Part shown: positions 19,700-31,149 of the stretch, one piece after another
Numbering within the stretch: position 1 is the stretch's first letter
Layout: each line of letters opens with the position of its first letter
NCBI GenBank assembly: GCA_037447655.1
Contig: JBBHKE010000879.1
Location: 506,596-570,595 of the forward strand
DNA length: 64,000 nt
Direction: 5' to 3'
Origin: Zygnema cylindricum
Taxonomy: Eukaryota; Streptophyta; Zygnematophyceae; Zygnematales; Zygnemataceae
Made by a program: the position numbers and the translations under genes
Notes under the pieces: generated by a model
Told to the model about the DNA's origin: nothing
Seen by the model: the letters and a program-made list of their open reading frames with translations, nothing else
Databases searched by the model: none

Positions 19700-21015
19700 T
19701 TTTTTTAATAGAAGACAGAAAAAGCGAAACAATCAAAATGTGGAAAGACAATAAAGTGGAAATAAATAGACAAAATGAAGCAATAAAAAAGATTAGAAAG
19801 AAACTAAAACTGCAGAATTTCAATGTAAAAAAAAATACAAAACAAAAAAAAAAGATTAACTGAAAAATTGTAAAATTGTAAAATTGTAAAATAGAAAAAT
19901 AGAAAAACAGAAAAATGAAAAACAGAGACACTGAAAAACTGAAAAAGAGAAAATTTGAAAGATAAAAAGAGAGAAAAACTGAAAACTGAAAAACTGATAA
20001 TCAGAAAAATAGAAAAAATAGAAAAACAGAAAAACCGAAAAACAGTAAAACTGAAAGATAAAAACACAAGGAAAATGGAAAAGCAAAAAACTTAAAAACT
20101 TAAAAATAGAAAAATTGAAAAAATGAAAAACTGGATTACTTAAAAAATGAAACCTGAAAATTAAAAAATTTGCAAAACTCAAAAACAAAAAAACACAAAT
20201 AGTGAAAAAATAAAAATGAAAAGCAGAAAAATTGAAAAATTGAAAAACTGCATTATTGAAAAACCGAAAATCACAAAATTAGAAATATTGAAAAACTGAA
20301 AACCTGAAAATTAGAAAAATTGCAAAACTGAAAAGCAAGAAAACTGAAATAGTGAAAAAATAAAAATGAAAAATAGAAATAACTGAAAAATAGAAAAACA
20401 GAAAACTGAAAAACAGAAAAACTGAAAACTTAAAAACTGAAAAACTGAAAAACTGAAAAACTGAAAAATGAAAAACTAGATATCTAAAAAACTAAAATTC
20501 AAAAAATTAGAAATATTTAAAAACTGGAACCTAAAAATAAGAAAATCTGCAAAACTCAAAAACAAAAAAACCGAAATAGTAAAAATATTAAAATAAAAAA
20601 CAGAAAACTGGAAAACAGAAAAATAGAAAAACAAAAAAACTAAAAAACTAAAAAGCTGAAAAACTAGATTAGTGAAAACCTGGAAATTAGAAAAATTACA
20701 AAACTGAAAAGCAAAAAAAATCAAATAGTGAAAAAATGAAAATGAAAAAGAGAAAAACTAAAAAAAAGCAAAAAAAAAAAAAAAAAAAATGAAATATTGA
20801 AAAAATTGAAAAAACAAAAACTGAAAAACTGAAAAAACTGAAAAACTGAAAATACAGAAAAATTGAAAAACTAAAAAACAGAAAAACTAAAAATTGAAAA
20901 AATTGAAAAAAATGAAAAACTTAAAAAACTTAAAAACAAAGGAAAAACTGAAAAACTTAAAAAATGAAAAACTGAAAAATAAAAAAATCGAAAAACACAG
21001 AACGTATAAAAAAAT
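19700..21015. repeat. A-rich GAAAAACT-type repeat tract (~1.3 kb) in the last Ndc10-like intron
   Basis: Almost continuous short units of the form CTGAAAAA or CAGAAAAA with drifting length (about 7-10 nt), purine-rich on the + strand. The tract lies between the catalytic-tyrosine exon and the C-terminal exon. Phe-rich ORFs on the - strand are by-products. Confidence 0.9.
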
Positions 21016-21088
21016 TAACGAAAGAAAGACAAGAATAATGTTGGAAATGTTTGTCTTATGTTATTTCATTTTTATTTTTTAACAACAG

Positions 21089-21732
21089 AGAAATATATAT
21101 GGTGGTGATGGAGCACGGAAGGTATCAGCGCGGAAAAGTTTTTGGAGTTAATGACGTGTACCATTCGTCATATTTTTTAGTAAGATCTTGCCCTATTGCA
21201 TAAAATGTTTCTATTACACGTATTTTTTGCGACGCGTTTTTTTATGACTATCATTCAAAAATGTGGGGATCAGTGGGAGATATTTGCAAAAATAGTACAA
21301 ATCTTAGACGAAAAAAAAAATGAAAGGTCAACTTTTGCGGAGGTTAACATTCTAGCGGAAGTCAAAGCGGAACTTCATGTGTTACGTTTAAGAGTGGATG
21401 TTGTACCATCTCTTTTAGTACAACTACGAAATAAACAAAGTGAGTATATGACGAGTTTTGCCAAGTCAATAGAAAATTGTATAAGTATGATGGACAAAAG
21501 ACTTGTCTCAATTCAACGTCGTTTAGATGGATGCTTTTCGGAGATACATGAATTTGTTTTTTTTCCACATCCATCTATTAACAACCCCTATCATGTTTCT
21601 CCTTCTACTCTCACCCCTTCATCTACGCCCTCTTCCTCTCCTCTATCCACTATTTTATTTATGCCCCCTCCCCGCTCTCTTCCTAGTGCATCCTCTTCAT
21701 CTAAACCCAACCAGTTTTCGCTTCATTCCTAG
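21089..21732 (+). pseudogene. Ndc10-like last exon: C-terminal helices, coiled coil, Ser/Pro tail
   Basis: Acceptor AACAACAG|AG. It reads GISAEKFLELMTCTIRHIF, two adjacent stops (21178-21183) where Leu-Gln is expected, then DLALLHKMFLLHVFF and QWEIFAKIVQIL. A Leu-rich coiled coil (EVKAELHVLRLRVDVVPSLL) and a Ser/Pro/Thr tail follow, ending at a TAG at 21730-21732. A frameshifted Ser-rich continuation runs to about 22000. The FLELM...DLALL core is the Ndc10 C-terminal motif. Confidence 0.7.
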
Positions 21733-21894
21733 CCCTTTTTCTACGTCGCCTTTCTCTTATCATTCCTCTTTAGCCTCTTCCTCCTTGCCCACTCCCCTTC
21801 AACAGCTAACGTCTCTTCAATCATTCCATCAAGCACAAAAAAAAACCCTTCAATATTTGTCAGTGATGTCAAACTTACTAAACGCGGAAAATGA

Positions 21895-22480
21895 TCATTT
21901 AATGTTGTCCTTTGCCATATACATCCATGTGGGATGTGCTGGTAGGTTAGGCGAAATGCTGAGGGGTTGTGGTTTTTTATTATCTAAGCCCTTAGCCCAT
22001 TCAATATTTTTGTACCTCCATTCTAAAGGCCAATCTCTAAAAAAAAAAAAATGGGAGCGTAACAGGTAAAAAACATCATTTGCAGCATATTGTACTACAA
22101 GTGCGGGGAACCACCAGTCTGGGTAGTGACGTTTGGGGTGAATTGGCAAGTGGTCTTTTTGGTCCCCAGGCAGTAAAGCTAATTCCAACTCTAGAGGGGG
22201 ATACAAAGATTCCACCTCTTTCACCTTGTGGTCAGTATTATAATTATCTTCTTCTTGCTTCTCTGTACTTTCGGTTGATTCCTTGTCTTCGGTAGAATGA
22301 TCTCCTTCGTATTTGTAAACATTTATGTCACCATCCAAGGTGTGCTCGGAAGTGTTTGACCTTTCCAAAGATTTTTCCCCCTCAACGATGGGTTAGTCCA
22401 TGGGTTCGTCCATCGACTTTACAGGTGGTTCGTACTAAGCATTGTCAATGCTGTCCCAACTATTAGGTGGCCCTATGTCA
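21895..22480 (-). CDS. Unrecognised - strand ORF, two upstream in-frame stops
   Basis: An open frame of 157 codons (22368-21895), extendable upstream through two stops to about 22480. The N-terminal half is acidic and polar (Glu/Asp/Lys/Ser), followed by KEVESLYPPLELELALLPGD, a YPDWWFPALVVQYAAN segment and a hydrophobic stretch. It lies directly downstream (on the - strand) of an LTR block of the PHD-type gypsy family, so it may be a retroelement fragment. It overlaps the tail of the Ndc10-like gene on the other strand. I do not recognise it and it may not be a gene. Confidence 0.3.
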
Positions 22481-22500
22481 AATTCAAAATCTGTCGTGCA

Positions 22501-22665
22501 TTAAAGAAGCGAGGAAACCGTGCATCATACCCAGCAAAGTCATGCTCACAGACATATATACAAACGAAAATAAATATAGAAAGACAAATAATATATACAT
22601 CATGGGAAAGAATAAATGTGAATATGACACAAAAAAAAATAAATACTCCCCTAAAGTGAGATGGG
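22501..22665 (-). repeat. S block of the PHD-type gypsy family, outer copy
   Basis: Matches 23675-23845 at roughly 80% (landmarks GAAACCGTGCATCATAC, ATATATACAAACGAAAAT, AATACTCCCCTAAAG). It lies immediately outside the LTR that begins TGCTAAGCC at 22669. Confidence 0.75.
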
Positions 22666-22668
22666 AAT

Positions 22669-23848
22669 GCTAAGCCAAGAGGTACACAGTAGGCCCTCTT
22701 GTCTTTATCACATTACTTATAAGAGTTATCTTATTGTCACAACAAACAAGAAATGTTCTAACCGAAACGAACGAAAATCTAAACTTGGCCAAAAATACAT
22801 TTTTTCACAATAAACTGAAACACAATCATGATAGAACCCACACAACCAAACCGTTAAGCTGCCTGTAAAAGGCACAGCAAGGTCTAAATATGCTCCCCCA
22901 CCATCTCCAATCCCACACTTCCACCAAATGACAATGCTTAGAGGAAACCTTCAGGACGTACCTTAGGCCGTTTGGATTAAAAACGTTGGCAGAAAACAAG
23001 GTGAATAGTCGTACTCTATTTAGCCTCTACAGCTTGCTTGCAAGGAAAAAAAAGACACGAAGGCAATCGGTGATAGGGAGCAAGAAAGAACCTCAGCCGC
23101 TAAGATAAAATTCTTGTCCAAATGCCAAATTTTGTAAGTTTGAGAATTTGCCTAAGTAGGGACTAAGCTACGTCTAAAGCCAAACAAGCCTAAGTCTAGC
23201 CTACTTTACATAAACAAAACTACTTAAGATGTTGGCCAATAGGTGACCAACATCGTTTGTCGTACGCCTAACAAAATCCACCGTCCGAAGGTAAAAACAC
23301 TCTAACTACATGTATGCGCGAACCTACATGGGTTCACTACTTAAATGAATGAAAGGTATCGAAGCGTCGATACCACACCTAAAAATTGCCTTTAATCGCC
23401 AAACGATATTTTGTGTATACACTCCAAAATCATGTACCTACGCAGGAAAAAAACATATCGCACGAAATAAGTACTATTCATTTAAACATGTAAACTAATG
23501 AACCGAAATAAAACTGCACGTGGGAACTAAAATCATGCGTGCATGCCACAATCGTATGTGCATACATAATATCGTGCGTGCATACTATCGCGCGAGTGTA
23601 TAATATTGTGCGCGCGTGCAAAGCAACCATGCATGCATGTAGCCGACACTCCAAAGCCAGACAATTATCATGGATTAGAGAGAAGCAAGGAAACCATGCA
23701 TCATACATAGCAAAGTGATGCTTACAAACATATATAGAAACGAAAATGAATATGGAAAGATAAAAAATATGTACACTATGAAAAGAAAAAAAATGTGAAT
23801 GTGACACAAAGAAAAAATAAATAATACTCCCTTAAAAAAAGATAGTCC
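22669..23848 (-). mobile_element. LTR of PHD-type gypsy copy A (3' side on - strand)
   Basis: Begins TGCTAAGCCAAGAGG and ends CCCA before a polypyrimidine ATAATTCCCCCCC, which is a polypurine tract on the - strand. The ~1.18-kb block matches 41048-42140 in order (AACCGTTAAGCTGCC; TACATGTATGCG; the CGTGCGTGC run). This pairing identifies it as an LTR. The interior near 23520-23640 has repeated ATCGTGCGTGCAT-like alternating purine/pyrimidine motifs. Confidence 0.7.
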
Positions 23849-23854
23849 CAATAA

Positions 23855-24100
23855 TTCCCCCCCTAATTCATTAGCCAGTAGAGTAGCTGGCCAATATAGC
23901 CGAAAATGTGAAACAGCCATGGAGGCAACAATGGTAAGCCGGATCAAAAGACAATAGAGAAGTGAGACACTCTATGTGGAACCCGTGATCATAGCATGTA
24001 CATGAATATACCTTCTGCAAACTCAAAATCTTGGTTGTATAAATGTAAGCCAAAAAAAAAATGTGTGGAGAGACATTAGGGTCGACAGTATTCAAAAGAT
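23855..24100 (-). pseudogene. Polyprotein C-terminus of gypsy copy A: PHD-finger remnant
   Basis: Reading on the - strand, CYDHGFHIECLTSLLSFDP corresponds to the middle of the PHD finger in copy D (CDYCNQGFHIECLVPPL). It is followed by a short tail ending at the G-run polypurine tract. The zinc pairs at both ends are damaged. Only the tail of the integrase is present; the protease lies directly upstream. Confidence 0.55.
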
Positions 24101-24299
24101 GACGCTAGTCAAAGGATAAGACCTGGCTCACTAAAAATTCGTGGGAACGATGGGTTGTTCGGTATCATCTTTTGTGAAAAAGAGAGTCACAAATGTTTTC
24201 TTGAAAGTCGATGCTGGAAAATGCAGGAAAAGCCGAAGCTTAATGTGTCATAGTGGTCAACGATTTGTGAGCAGTGATAGCAAGAAGGCAAATTTTGCG

Positions 24300-24700
24300 T
24301 TTTAAAAGGTTTGATTATGCACATCTACTCCCCCATCGATTTGAAAAATAACACCTTGTCTCACTAAGCATTCGTAATCGTTGCATTTTGTGACGATTGC
24401 TCGAACTTAAATTTCCACAGTCTTACTTTCACATTTGTTTTGGAATCGAAAGACGAACGGGTGTTTAGTGATTCTAAGCACCAGCTCCGTGGTACTGGCT
24501 GAAGTGAGAAGTTTAGTATTTGTGGCTTGAAGCTTGTCCGCGGTAATACCAAGCTTGAGCGCAAATCCAGATTAGAGGATCACCGGTTTGGCTCAAATGT
24601 CCAAGTGAGAGAGAGAAAAAAAACAAAACTGTTAACCGAAAAAGACTTTTAATAGTTGTATAGAAAACTGATGTGAGGGTCAAAATTACTGCGCTCATTC
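24300..24700 (-). pseudogene. Protease remnant of gypsy copy A
   Basis: In two frames the - strand gives fragments (AQAW...ADKLQ-like, TRSSFDSKTNVKVRLWKFKF) that follow the protease of copy B at 34697-34945. The catalytic DTGA motif is not intact here. It lies directly upstream of the integrase tail, so reverse transcriptase, RNase H and integrase core are missing from this copy. Confidence 0.5.
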
Positions 24701-24799
24701 ATTGTAATCGGCTGAATAACCGAAAGACCATAGTTCAAATACAACGCCTCAAAGCGGCTGCAACGACTTTGTTAACTAGAGGAGAGGCTTAAAAAACAT

Positions 24800-26270
24800 G
24801 ATGAACAAAGAAAGAGGCTTTAACGTCATCCATCATAGCAGGATAGATGCTCAGCCGTTTTTTGACTCGATGCGCATTCTGTATGGTGCTATCAAAAATG
24901 GTGAGAGCTTAACTAACAATAGACGAAGTCGTGTCTGGATGAAGAGAGAGTTTTTTTTCTCGAACGAAAGTGGAAATCGGGAATTCTGTAATTCTTGTCC
25001 TAATTGTGATTAGGCGAGCCATTAACGAAAGAAGCTGCCAATTGTTAGACAATAGATTCCCGCAGGATTCGGCCGACTAACCTTGGCATGTGGACAACTG
25101 TCATCGCCATCTCGTAAATTAGGCTTTCATTTTGGATAAAAAAATAACCAATTGCTCATCCATTGTGGCGGCCATCATGATTTGCAACTCAACCTTTTCC
25201 CTCTCTCGTCGAGAGATTTTAGGCGGAGTCGCCTTTTTCTCGGTCTTTGTAGAAAGATTGACCCGCTTTGCCGATCGAGCAAAAATTCCTTCGTTCAAAA
25301 ATTCTGTTATGAAAAATTGGGGTCCTTAATATAGCAACGATAGACATTATGTCCCTTCTATTAGCAATGGATGCATCTGGCCGACTTATTTGGGCACATG
25401 CGAGCATCATGCCCTGTTTCTCCACATCGCAAACATAATGTTTTTCCACACCACAAACATAATTGGTATGTGGTATTAATGGGCGAGTTTCCCATGGCTG
25501 ACGTCTTTAGAAGCTTATTGTTGGGCCATGGGTTGCTTGGTGAAAAAAGTGCGGAAGCGATTTTCGAACGATTTTGAGCTTTCACAACCTTGATTGCATC
25601 TCATATTCAACTGCACATTGAGCGGTTTGATCAAAAATGAATTTTAGTCAATATGTGTAAGTGAGATGACTTTGTATAAAACATTTTGAGTGATTTGGAA
25701 ATTCTTCAACAAATTTTTGAACATCTTCTGCAGTGGACATAAGCTCAAGTAAAACTTCTCCCAAAGTTTCCATGTGAGCACGTAAAGCAAAAGCAGTTTC
25801 ACTTAATTTATGTGTGAAATTTATAAATTGTTTCGCTTGAATTAAGTTTTGCATCCGATAGTGTTTCTAAGAGATCGACCGTGACAAAAGTAGATCTCGC
25901 AATGGAATTATTATCATTTGTCGTGTCGGGACAGCAACACGCGCGATTACTGCATTTTGCAAAAAATTATAAAATGGCATGAACAATGACATTACTTTGG
26001 GCATCTAAAACCTCTAGAAAAACAACCTTGTATGAGATATCCACTTGTCTTATGATTTTTGATGTATTAGCATAAAAAAGAAAAAATTATGTCATCAGGA
26101 TTATAACATCATACTTGTGGGAATATAATGTAAAAGTCAAACCTCTGAGGTACTAACTAAGAAAAAAAAGTGCTACACGAAAATCAAATCGATCTTGATA
26201 GCGAAATGCTAAATCACGTATTTCGGTATCATAGAGTATATAGAAATAGAATAAAGACATGCTATTTTTT
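24800..26270 (-). pseudogene. gag remnant of gypsy copy A
   Basis: On the - strand, the segment near 25520-25370 reads LRCGETGHDARMCPNKSARC, an intact CCHC zinc knuckle (C-x2-C-x4-H-x4-C) and the start of a second. Upstream, 25854-25648 encodes QAKQFINFTHKLSETAFALR and AHMETLGEVLLELM, matching the capsid region of copy B (36398-35955). Coding similarity to the copy C gag extends to about 26270. Frameshifts and stops are scattered throughout. Confidence 0.65.
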
Positions 26271-26696
26271 ATCTCTGAAAAGCAAAATTATTCCTCCGTA
26301 TGCCCTCATCTGAAAAGAAAGCTATGTCGCTAAATGAAAAATGCGCGTGTGGTTTCAAATTTGGAATGACCGAAAACTGAAATGTGATAAGATAGGAAAT
26401 AAATTCCTCTGAAAAGTCTCTTTCGGTTCTATCTAGGCATGACCTATAGGATACTCAAGATAATGTTGAGACTGTGGTCAATACTAACTGAACTGACAGA
26501 GATTTAAGAGTCGTAACCGAAAATTGTGCGTTTGTAGACTTGGAGAAATTAAAAAGATCTGCCTATGGTGGACGGAAAATTGTCTAGCCGCGGGTAGATC
26601 TGTTTTGATGACGTAAGTTATCCCTATCCGTGGGCCTAAACAAAAAAAACTTTCGATTAGGACTAAAAAGTTAGGCAAATACTTTTAATACTCTAG
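26271..26696. other. Leader of gypsy copy A; nothing further recognised
   Basis: Between the gag start and the LTR of the chromodomain-type element. No primer-binding site recognised. Confidence 0.4.
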
Positions 26697-27666
26697 TGAG
26701 TTTTAATAGGATTTCTAACCTCTAAAAAAATCCCATTACTGCAATCAATTTCAACCACACATTCTACACATTGAAAAATACATATCCACATTGGAAAGCA
26801 TTCACATAAGGATAAACTTTAAATTAGAAAAAGTGTTTGTCCACATAATATTAGCTTGGTCTCTTGCCCTCGTGGTTCAACCTTTGTTATTAGAGTGTTT
26901 TCCTCTACTCCCAAATCTTAATAATTTTATCTCTTAACTACTAAAACACTACTTAGTTTGTAAGAGATTTAATGCCAAAATGCCAATGCTCTAATTTGGT
27001 TTTAATCGCTCAGTACCAAGATCAGTCAAAATTTCAACAATTTTTTCCGAAAAAAAAATGTTTACTCTCCTTTTAAACTTCACTACTTATCCATCATCGC
27101 CTTGGACTAGCCAAGCCAGAGTCAACGCTCCGTTTGAAGATGCTTTTACCTGGGCCAATCATTGATCAGCTGCGACTCAGACTGACCAATGCAAAAACGT
27201 GCGAAATCTCTTACTAACTACTTAGCACTTCACTAACCAATCAAACGCTATGTTTCACTACGTAACATTTACGTGCAAAAGTGCGGGCCAAACGAAACGC
27301 AACTTCGCACGATCGTGCGTCAAAAATTTGGCACGTGAAACTTCCTAAGAAATTCCTTTAAATGAAAGTGACGTTTCGTACTAAAAATTGTACGAAACGA
27401 ACCACCGTGCATACTAATCGTTTCATTAAAACTTTATAAAACGTGCACAAAATTTCGGTACTAATTTGACCCTTAACCTGTTTCAATGATACCCGCTTAT
27501 TATATAGACCTTGCGTTGTCGCATAAATACACCCATCGCTATAACTTTTGATATGTAACTCCAAATCGCGTGATTCTTTCGCGGACGTCTACCAAATTTA
27601 GTACTCTATAATCATAACACCTAAATACCCTTTTACGCACAAATTTGATCTGCTAGTACTATTACA
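26697..27666 (-). repeat. 3' LTR of the chromodomain-type gypsy element
   Basis: Matches 39457-40426 along its length (AGGATTTCTAACCTCT, ACTACTAAAACACTACT, CTTTAAATGAAAGTGACG). Ends TG (26697) and CA (27666). The polypurine tract lies immediately inside at higher coordinates. Confidence 0.85.
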
Positions 27667-28381
27667 TCATCCCCTCTTTATTTTTAACTACCTTTCATTC
27701 TCAAGACAAGACTTCTGTGTTATTATCCCTCCAATACCTTTGTAAAAGCTCAAAATTTTTATCTTCTAAAATCAACTCATCTTCTGGCCGTCCTAAATAG
27801 TGTATTTTCTAAAATATAGTATTGGCGATTTTGAACCGTTGCCCAACCCAATCTATTACCCTTCTGTTGACTTTAGGTTCTATAATTATTGAGGGATCCA
27901 ATTCCAATTTTTCTTCAGTTGGTCGAAGATTCGCTGGTTTTAATTGGCTGATGTGTATTACTGGATGAATTTTTGTTGAAGGCGGAAAGTCCAATTTGGC
28001 AACAATTGACGATATCATCTTGATTATTGTAAATGGTCTAATGTAGTTAAAAGCATATTTCCCCGTAGGATACGATTGTCCTTTCATCTTGCACATGTAA
28101 TGCGTTGTTGAAAGCCAAACCTTGTCACCTGTGCGTACCATCGAATCACCCTTTTTGTGGGTAGCATTTAATTCTTGCCTCCTCTGTGCCTCCAATAATG
28201 CATCTTTGGTAGTTTTCCAAACTGTTTGAACGTATTCCCAAAACTCTGTTCTGGAACCTCTATTTTCTTTAGTGATCCCTGTTATTAAGTATAATGCTAC
28301 TTTAGGTTGGTATCCGTATGCAACTTCAAATGGTGAGAATCCTGTACTACGATGTTTACCTAAATTGTAGGCAAATTCCAT
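27667..28381 (-). pseudogene. Integrase C-terminus and chromodomain remnant
   Basis: The - strand frame 28381-27809 reads STGFSPFEVAYGYQP, then GDKVWLSTTHY and HPVIHISQLKPA, the GPF/Y-type end of gypsy integrase. It continues EPKVNRRVIDWVGQRF; after a stop near 27809, GRPEDELILEDKNFELLQRY resembles the TW-E...L part of a chromodomain. Chromodomains tether chromovirus integrases to histone marks; that role is by family. Confidence 0.7.
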
Positions 28382-28389
28382 TAATGGCA

Positions 28390-29034
28390 GTTTAGATTCC
28401 TATCTGCTCTGAACCCCATTGCAAACATTCCTAAGCATTTCCTCCAATGTACGGTTTATCTTTTCTGTTTGTCCATCTGCCGAGGATGATAAGAGGTACT
28501 CATTTTGATATCAAAGCCTAAATTTTGCTGTAATATTTTCTAAAATGCAGACGTAACTTTAGAATCTCCATCACTGACAATAGACAAAAAGACTTCATGA
28601 TGTATGACCACATTGTCAAAATATAACTTTGCAATATCTACAACTGAATGAGTAGTTTTGCAAGGGATAAAAATTGCCATTTAACAGAACCTATTTACTA
28701 CGACCATGATACTGTCATTTATTCTAGATGTAGCTGGTAACCTGACATTAAAATCCATATTGATATATTCCCATGGTCTTTCGGGGATATCCAACGGTTT
28801 TAAAAGACCCTTAAGTTTTTGGTTATTAGGTTTGCTCTGCTGGCAAAAGACACATCTTTCTACGTGTTTCAACACCCGTTTCGCCATCCCTAGCCAAAAC
28901 AATCTTCTTTGCAGGCAGCTTAAAGTTTTATCTTGACCTAGATGTCTAAAATGCTCATGAGCTTCTTGTAAAAGTTGTTTTCCTAAGTCTCTATTTTCAG
29001 GAATGCATAATCTACCCCCTATTTGCACATACAA
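28390..29034 (-). pseudogene. Integrase zinc-binding and N-terminal core
   Basis: The - strand frame 29034-28681 has HEHFRHLGQDKTLSCLQRR then CVFCQQSKP (H-H-C-C zinc motif). WEYINMDFNVRLP carries the first core Asp, followed by SIMVVVNRFC. Downstream core residues are in damaged frames to ~28390. Confidence 0.75.
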
Positions 29035-29159
29035 TAAACGTCCTCTAGTCCGAAGTTTTTGACATGTCTCTCATTCAATGGGTCAAAATTCCTTCCCGAA
29101 ATATTTTTGCAAATTACAGCAACATATAGATCTTTATCATAACCATTTCTAACAGAATC

Positions 29160-29564
29160 TTAAAACAATTTATCCTGAACCATAAATCTTATTTCAAAAC
29201 GTCTACTTAAAAGACCTGCGACTACATTTGTCTTTCCAAGAATATCTTTGACATTAAATTTGAAATATGCCAATTTTTGCATCCACCTAATTTGTCTGCC
29301 AGTCATAATCTGTGCATCACTTAATTTTTGTAGATAGGAGAGTGCCTTATTATCACAATGAACTGAAAATTCTTTAGTATGCAAATAACAACGCCATTTC
29401 AGTAATGCATGAACAATTGCAAGTAACTTTTTTTCTTGAGCTGGATAGTTTTTTTCAGCATCATTGAATTTTCTGGACTCAAAAGCAACAGGATGAAAGT
29501 GTTTACGAACTTTTTGACTTATGATTGCACGTAGACCTTTATCAGATGCATCTTTAGTGATCAA
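29160..29564 (-). pseudogene. RNase H domain
   Basis: Reads ITKDASDKGLRAIISQ, FHPVAFESRKFNDAEKNY, PAQEKKLLAIVHALLKWR and HCDNKALSYLQK: the DAS, E and D-N/S residues typical of gypsy RNase H. ILGKTNVVAGLLSR follows, in place of the usual G..N..AD.LSR. Confidence 0.85.
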
Positions 29565-29680
29565 ACTTCAAATTCCCAAGCAAGATTAGGATACACAAGT
29601 GTAGGGGCAGAGGTCAACTTCCCTTTTAGTTCTTCGAATGCTCTTTCTTGATCAACTTTCAATACAAACGTCTCCTTCTC

Positions 29681-30416
29681 CTATAGTAAATCTGTTAAAG
29701 GTGCGGCGATCATACTGAAGTTCTTGATAAATTTCTTGTAATAAGTGGCCAATCCCAAAAATGATCTAACTTCCGTGACATTAGTAGGGTGCTTCCAATT
29801 TCGGATTGCAGTGATTTTGGATGGATTCGTTTTAACACCTTCCCATCTAACTATGTATCCCAAAAATAATTGTTCACTATTAAAAAAACTGGATTTTGAC
29901 AATTTTCCATATAATTTTCTTTCCCTTAACTTTTCCAACACTTTTCTTAAATGAATTACATGATTCTTTTTAGATTCATTGTAAATTAGAATATCATCTA
30001 TAAACACTTGAACAAAATCATCTATGTAATCTGAAAGGGTTAGATTCATTAATCTTTCGTCTGTAGGCCGTGCATTCGTTAAGCCGAATGGCATCAATAT
30101 CCATTGAAAATGACCCACCCTAGTTTTGAAAGCAGTTTTATCACCATCCTCAATTCTAATTGGCATCAGATAAAAGCCACAACGCAGATCAATAAAAAAA
30201 TTTTTTTTTAGCGCATTTCAAACAATCTTTCAAATCAAAAATTAAAGGTAAAGGATACTTATCCTTCACCGTAATCTTGTTGAGACTACGATAGTCGACA
30301 CATATCTTTAACGTTCCGTCCTTCTTTTTGACAAAGAGAACAGGTGCTCCGTACGGTGATTTGCTGGGCTGAATATGTCATTTCTCTAGAAGCTCTTTGA
30401 TCTGTTTCTTTAACTC
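29681..30416 (-). pseudogene. Reverse transcriptase
   Basis: The - strand gives [20 protein letters not shown] and [19 protein letters not shown] at 30370-30240; after a frameshift in a T-run near 30200 it continues FKTRVGHFQWILMPFGLTNA. The catalytic box is VFIDDILIY (FIDD in place of YVDD/FIDD variants), with GYIVRWEGVKTNPSKI and FLGLATYYKKFIKNFS downstream. Typical Ty3/gypsy RT. Confidence 0.88.
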
Positions 30417-30963
30417 CTACTTAAAGAAGCTATGCTTATAAATTCCTGTGACAGGAGGGTTACATCTTCGTTTAAAGTTAATAACATGTTCCACATCTCG
30501 AGAAGGTGGCCTGCCTAAGGGTAACTCACTTGGGAAAACATCTCTAAATTCAAAAATCAAATCTTTAAAAGCAGCATCAGATGTATTAATGGCAGTCACA
30601 AAATCATATTTTTGTTTTTCAAGAGTTTTAGTGGTGTCTGATTTAAGAATAAAATCAATGTTAGTGTTTTCTCACCCCCGTTCGTTAGTAACTGCCTTAG
30701 TTACTAATAACAAGAAAACATGATTTGTTGTATCTTTTAATTGCTCTTTAAATTGTTTAGCAGAAATCAAACCTTCCACTCCCAACTTGGTTATGTTATT
30801 TATATGATTTCTATGCAACTTCTTCGAAGGTAATGCTTGTAAAACCCTTCAACCGTTTTCAGACTTCACTTTCAATGTGTTAGTTTCCCAATTAATTTGA
30901 GGGTTATGTTCTGTTAACTAAGGCTTTCCCCATATTAGCTCCTCACTTCCCAAATTCATTATT

Positions 30964-31149
30964 TCACAAAACTTTTATTTTATGACCTTGGATATCAACT
31001 TCTATTGTGTTAGTTTGTAAATCTAATGTGGATTTATTACCATTTCCCACTTGAACATGTAAAGGTTTTTCCCTTATGACTGTAGGAATTTTATTTTCCT
31101 CAACAAACTTTTGTGAAATAAAATTAGGTGTAGCACTTGAATCTACCAT
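30964..31149 (-). pseudogene. Aspartic protease remnant
   Basis: Reads MVDSSATPNFISQKFVEEN, corresponding to the DSGAT-type active site (here DSSAT), then PLHVQVGNGNKSTLD. A following segment to 30417 links to RT (PSELPLGRPPSRDVEHVINF). Confidence 0.75.

Larger units (their letters stand above)
16462..21732 (+). pseudogene. Ndc10/Crypton-type tyrosine-recombinase-fold gene, decayed, multi-exon
   Basis: Exon remnants at 16462-16686, 17881-18319, 18525-18658, 18824-18962, 19098-19316 and 21089-21732 match the fungal/oomycete Ndc10 domain II (Crypton YR) protein from N-terminus to C-terminus in the right order. Key matches: an ILPSTLTQYMLRMRIWK N-arm; YLDR...AVSDSYNRKQL; LLTHFVAGRGNSAR...LSDLFSMEI...GPTPCHM; the HxxR-type box SKSKTYAMRGADAKSA (His changed to Tyr); SQIARLGRW; the catalytic-tyrosine motif YLTSIP; a FLELM...IRHIF motif; then coiled coil and a Ser/Pro-rich tail. 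Cryptons are DNA transposons with this enzyme, and yeast Ndc10 is a centromere protein thought to derive from one. In-frame stops (18555, 18567, 19207, 21106, 21178, 21181) and at least one frameshift show it is dead. Splice sites between 18962 and 19098 keep phase. I recognised the family by motif recall, not by a search. Confidence 0.8.

Noticed and set aside
19689-20724. Phe/Ser-rich ORFs of 80-110 codons on the - strand
   Set aside because: They are translations of the A-rich GAAAAAC repeat; composition alone explains the open frames.
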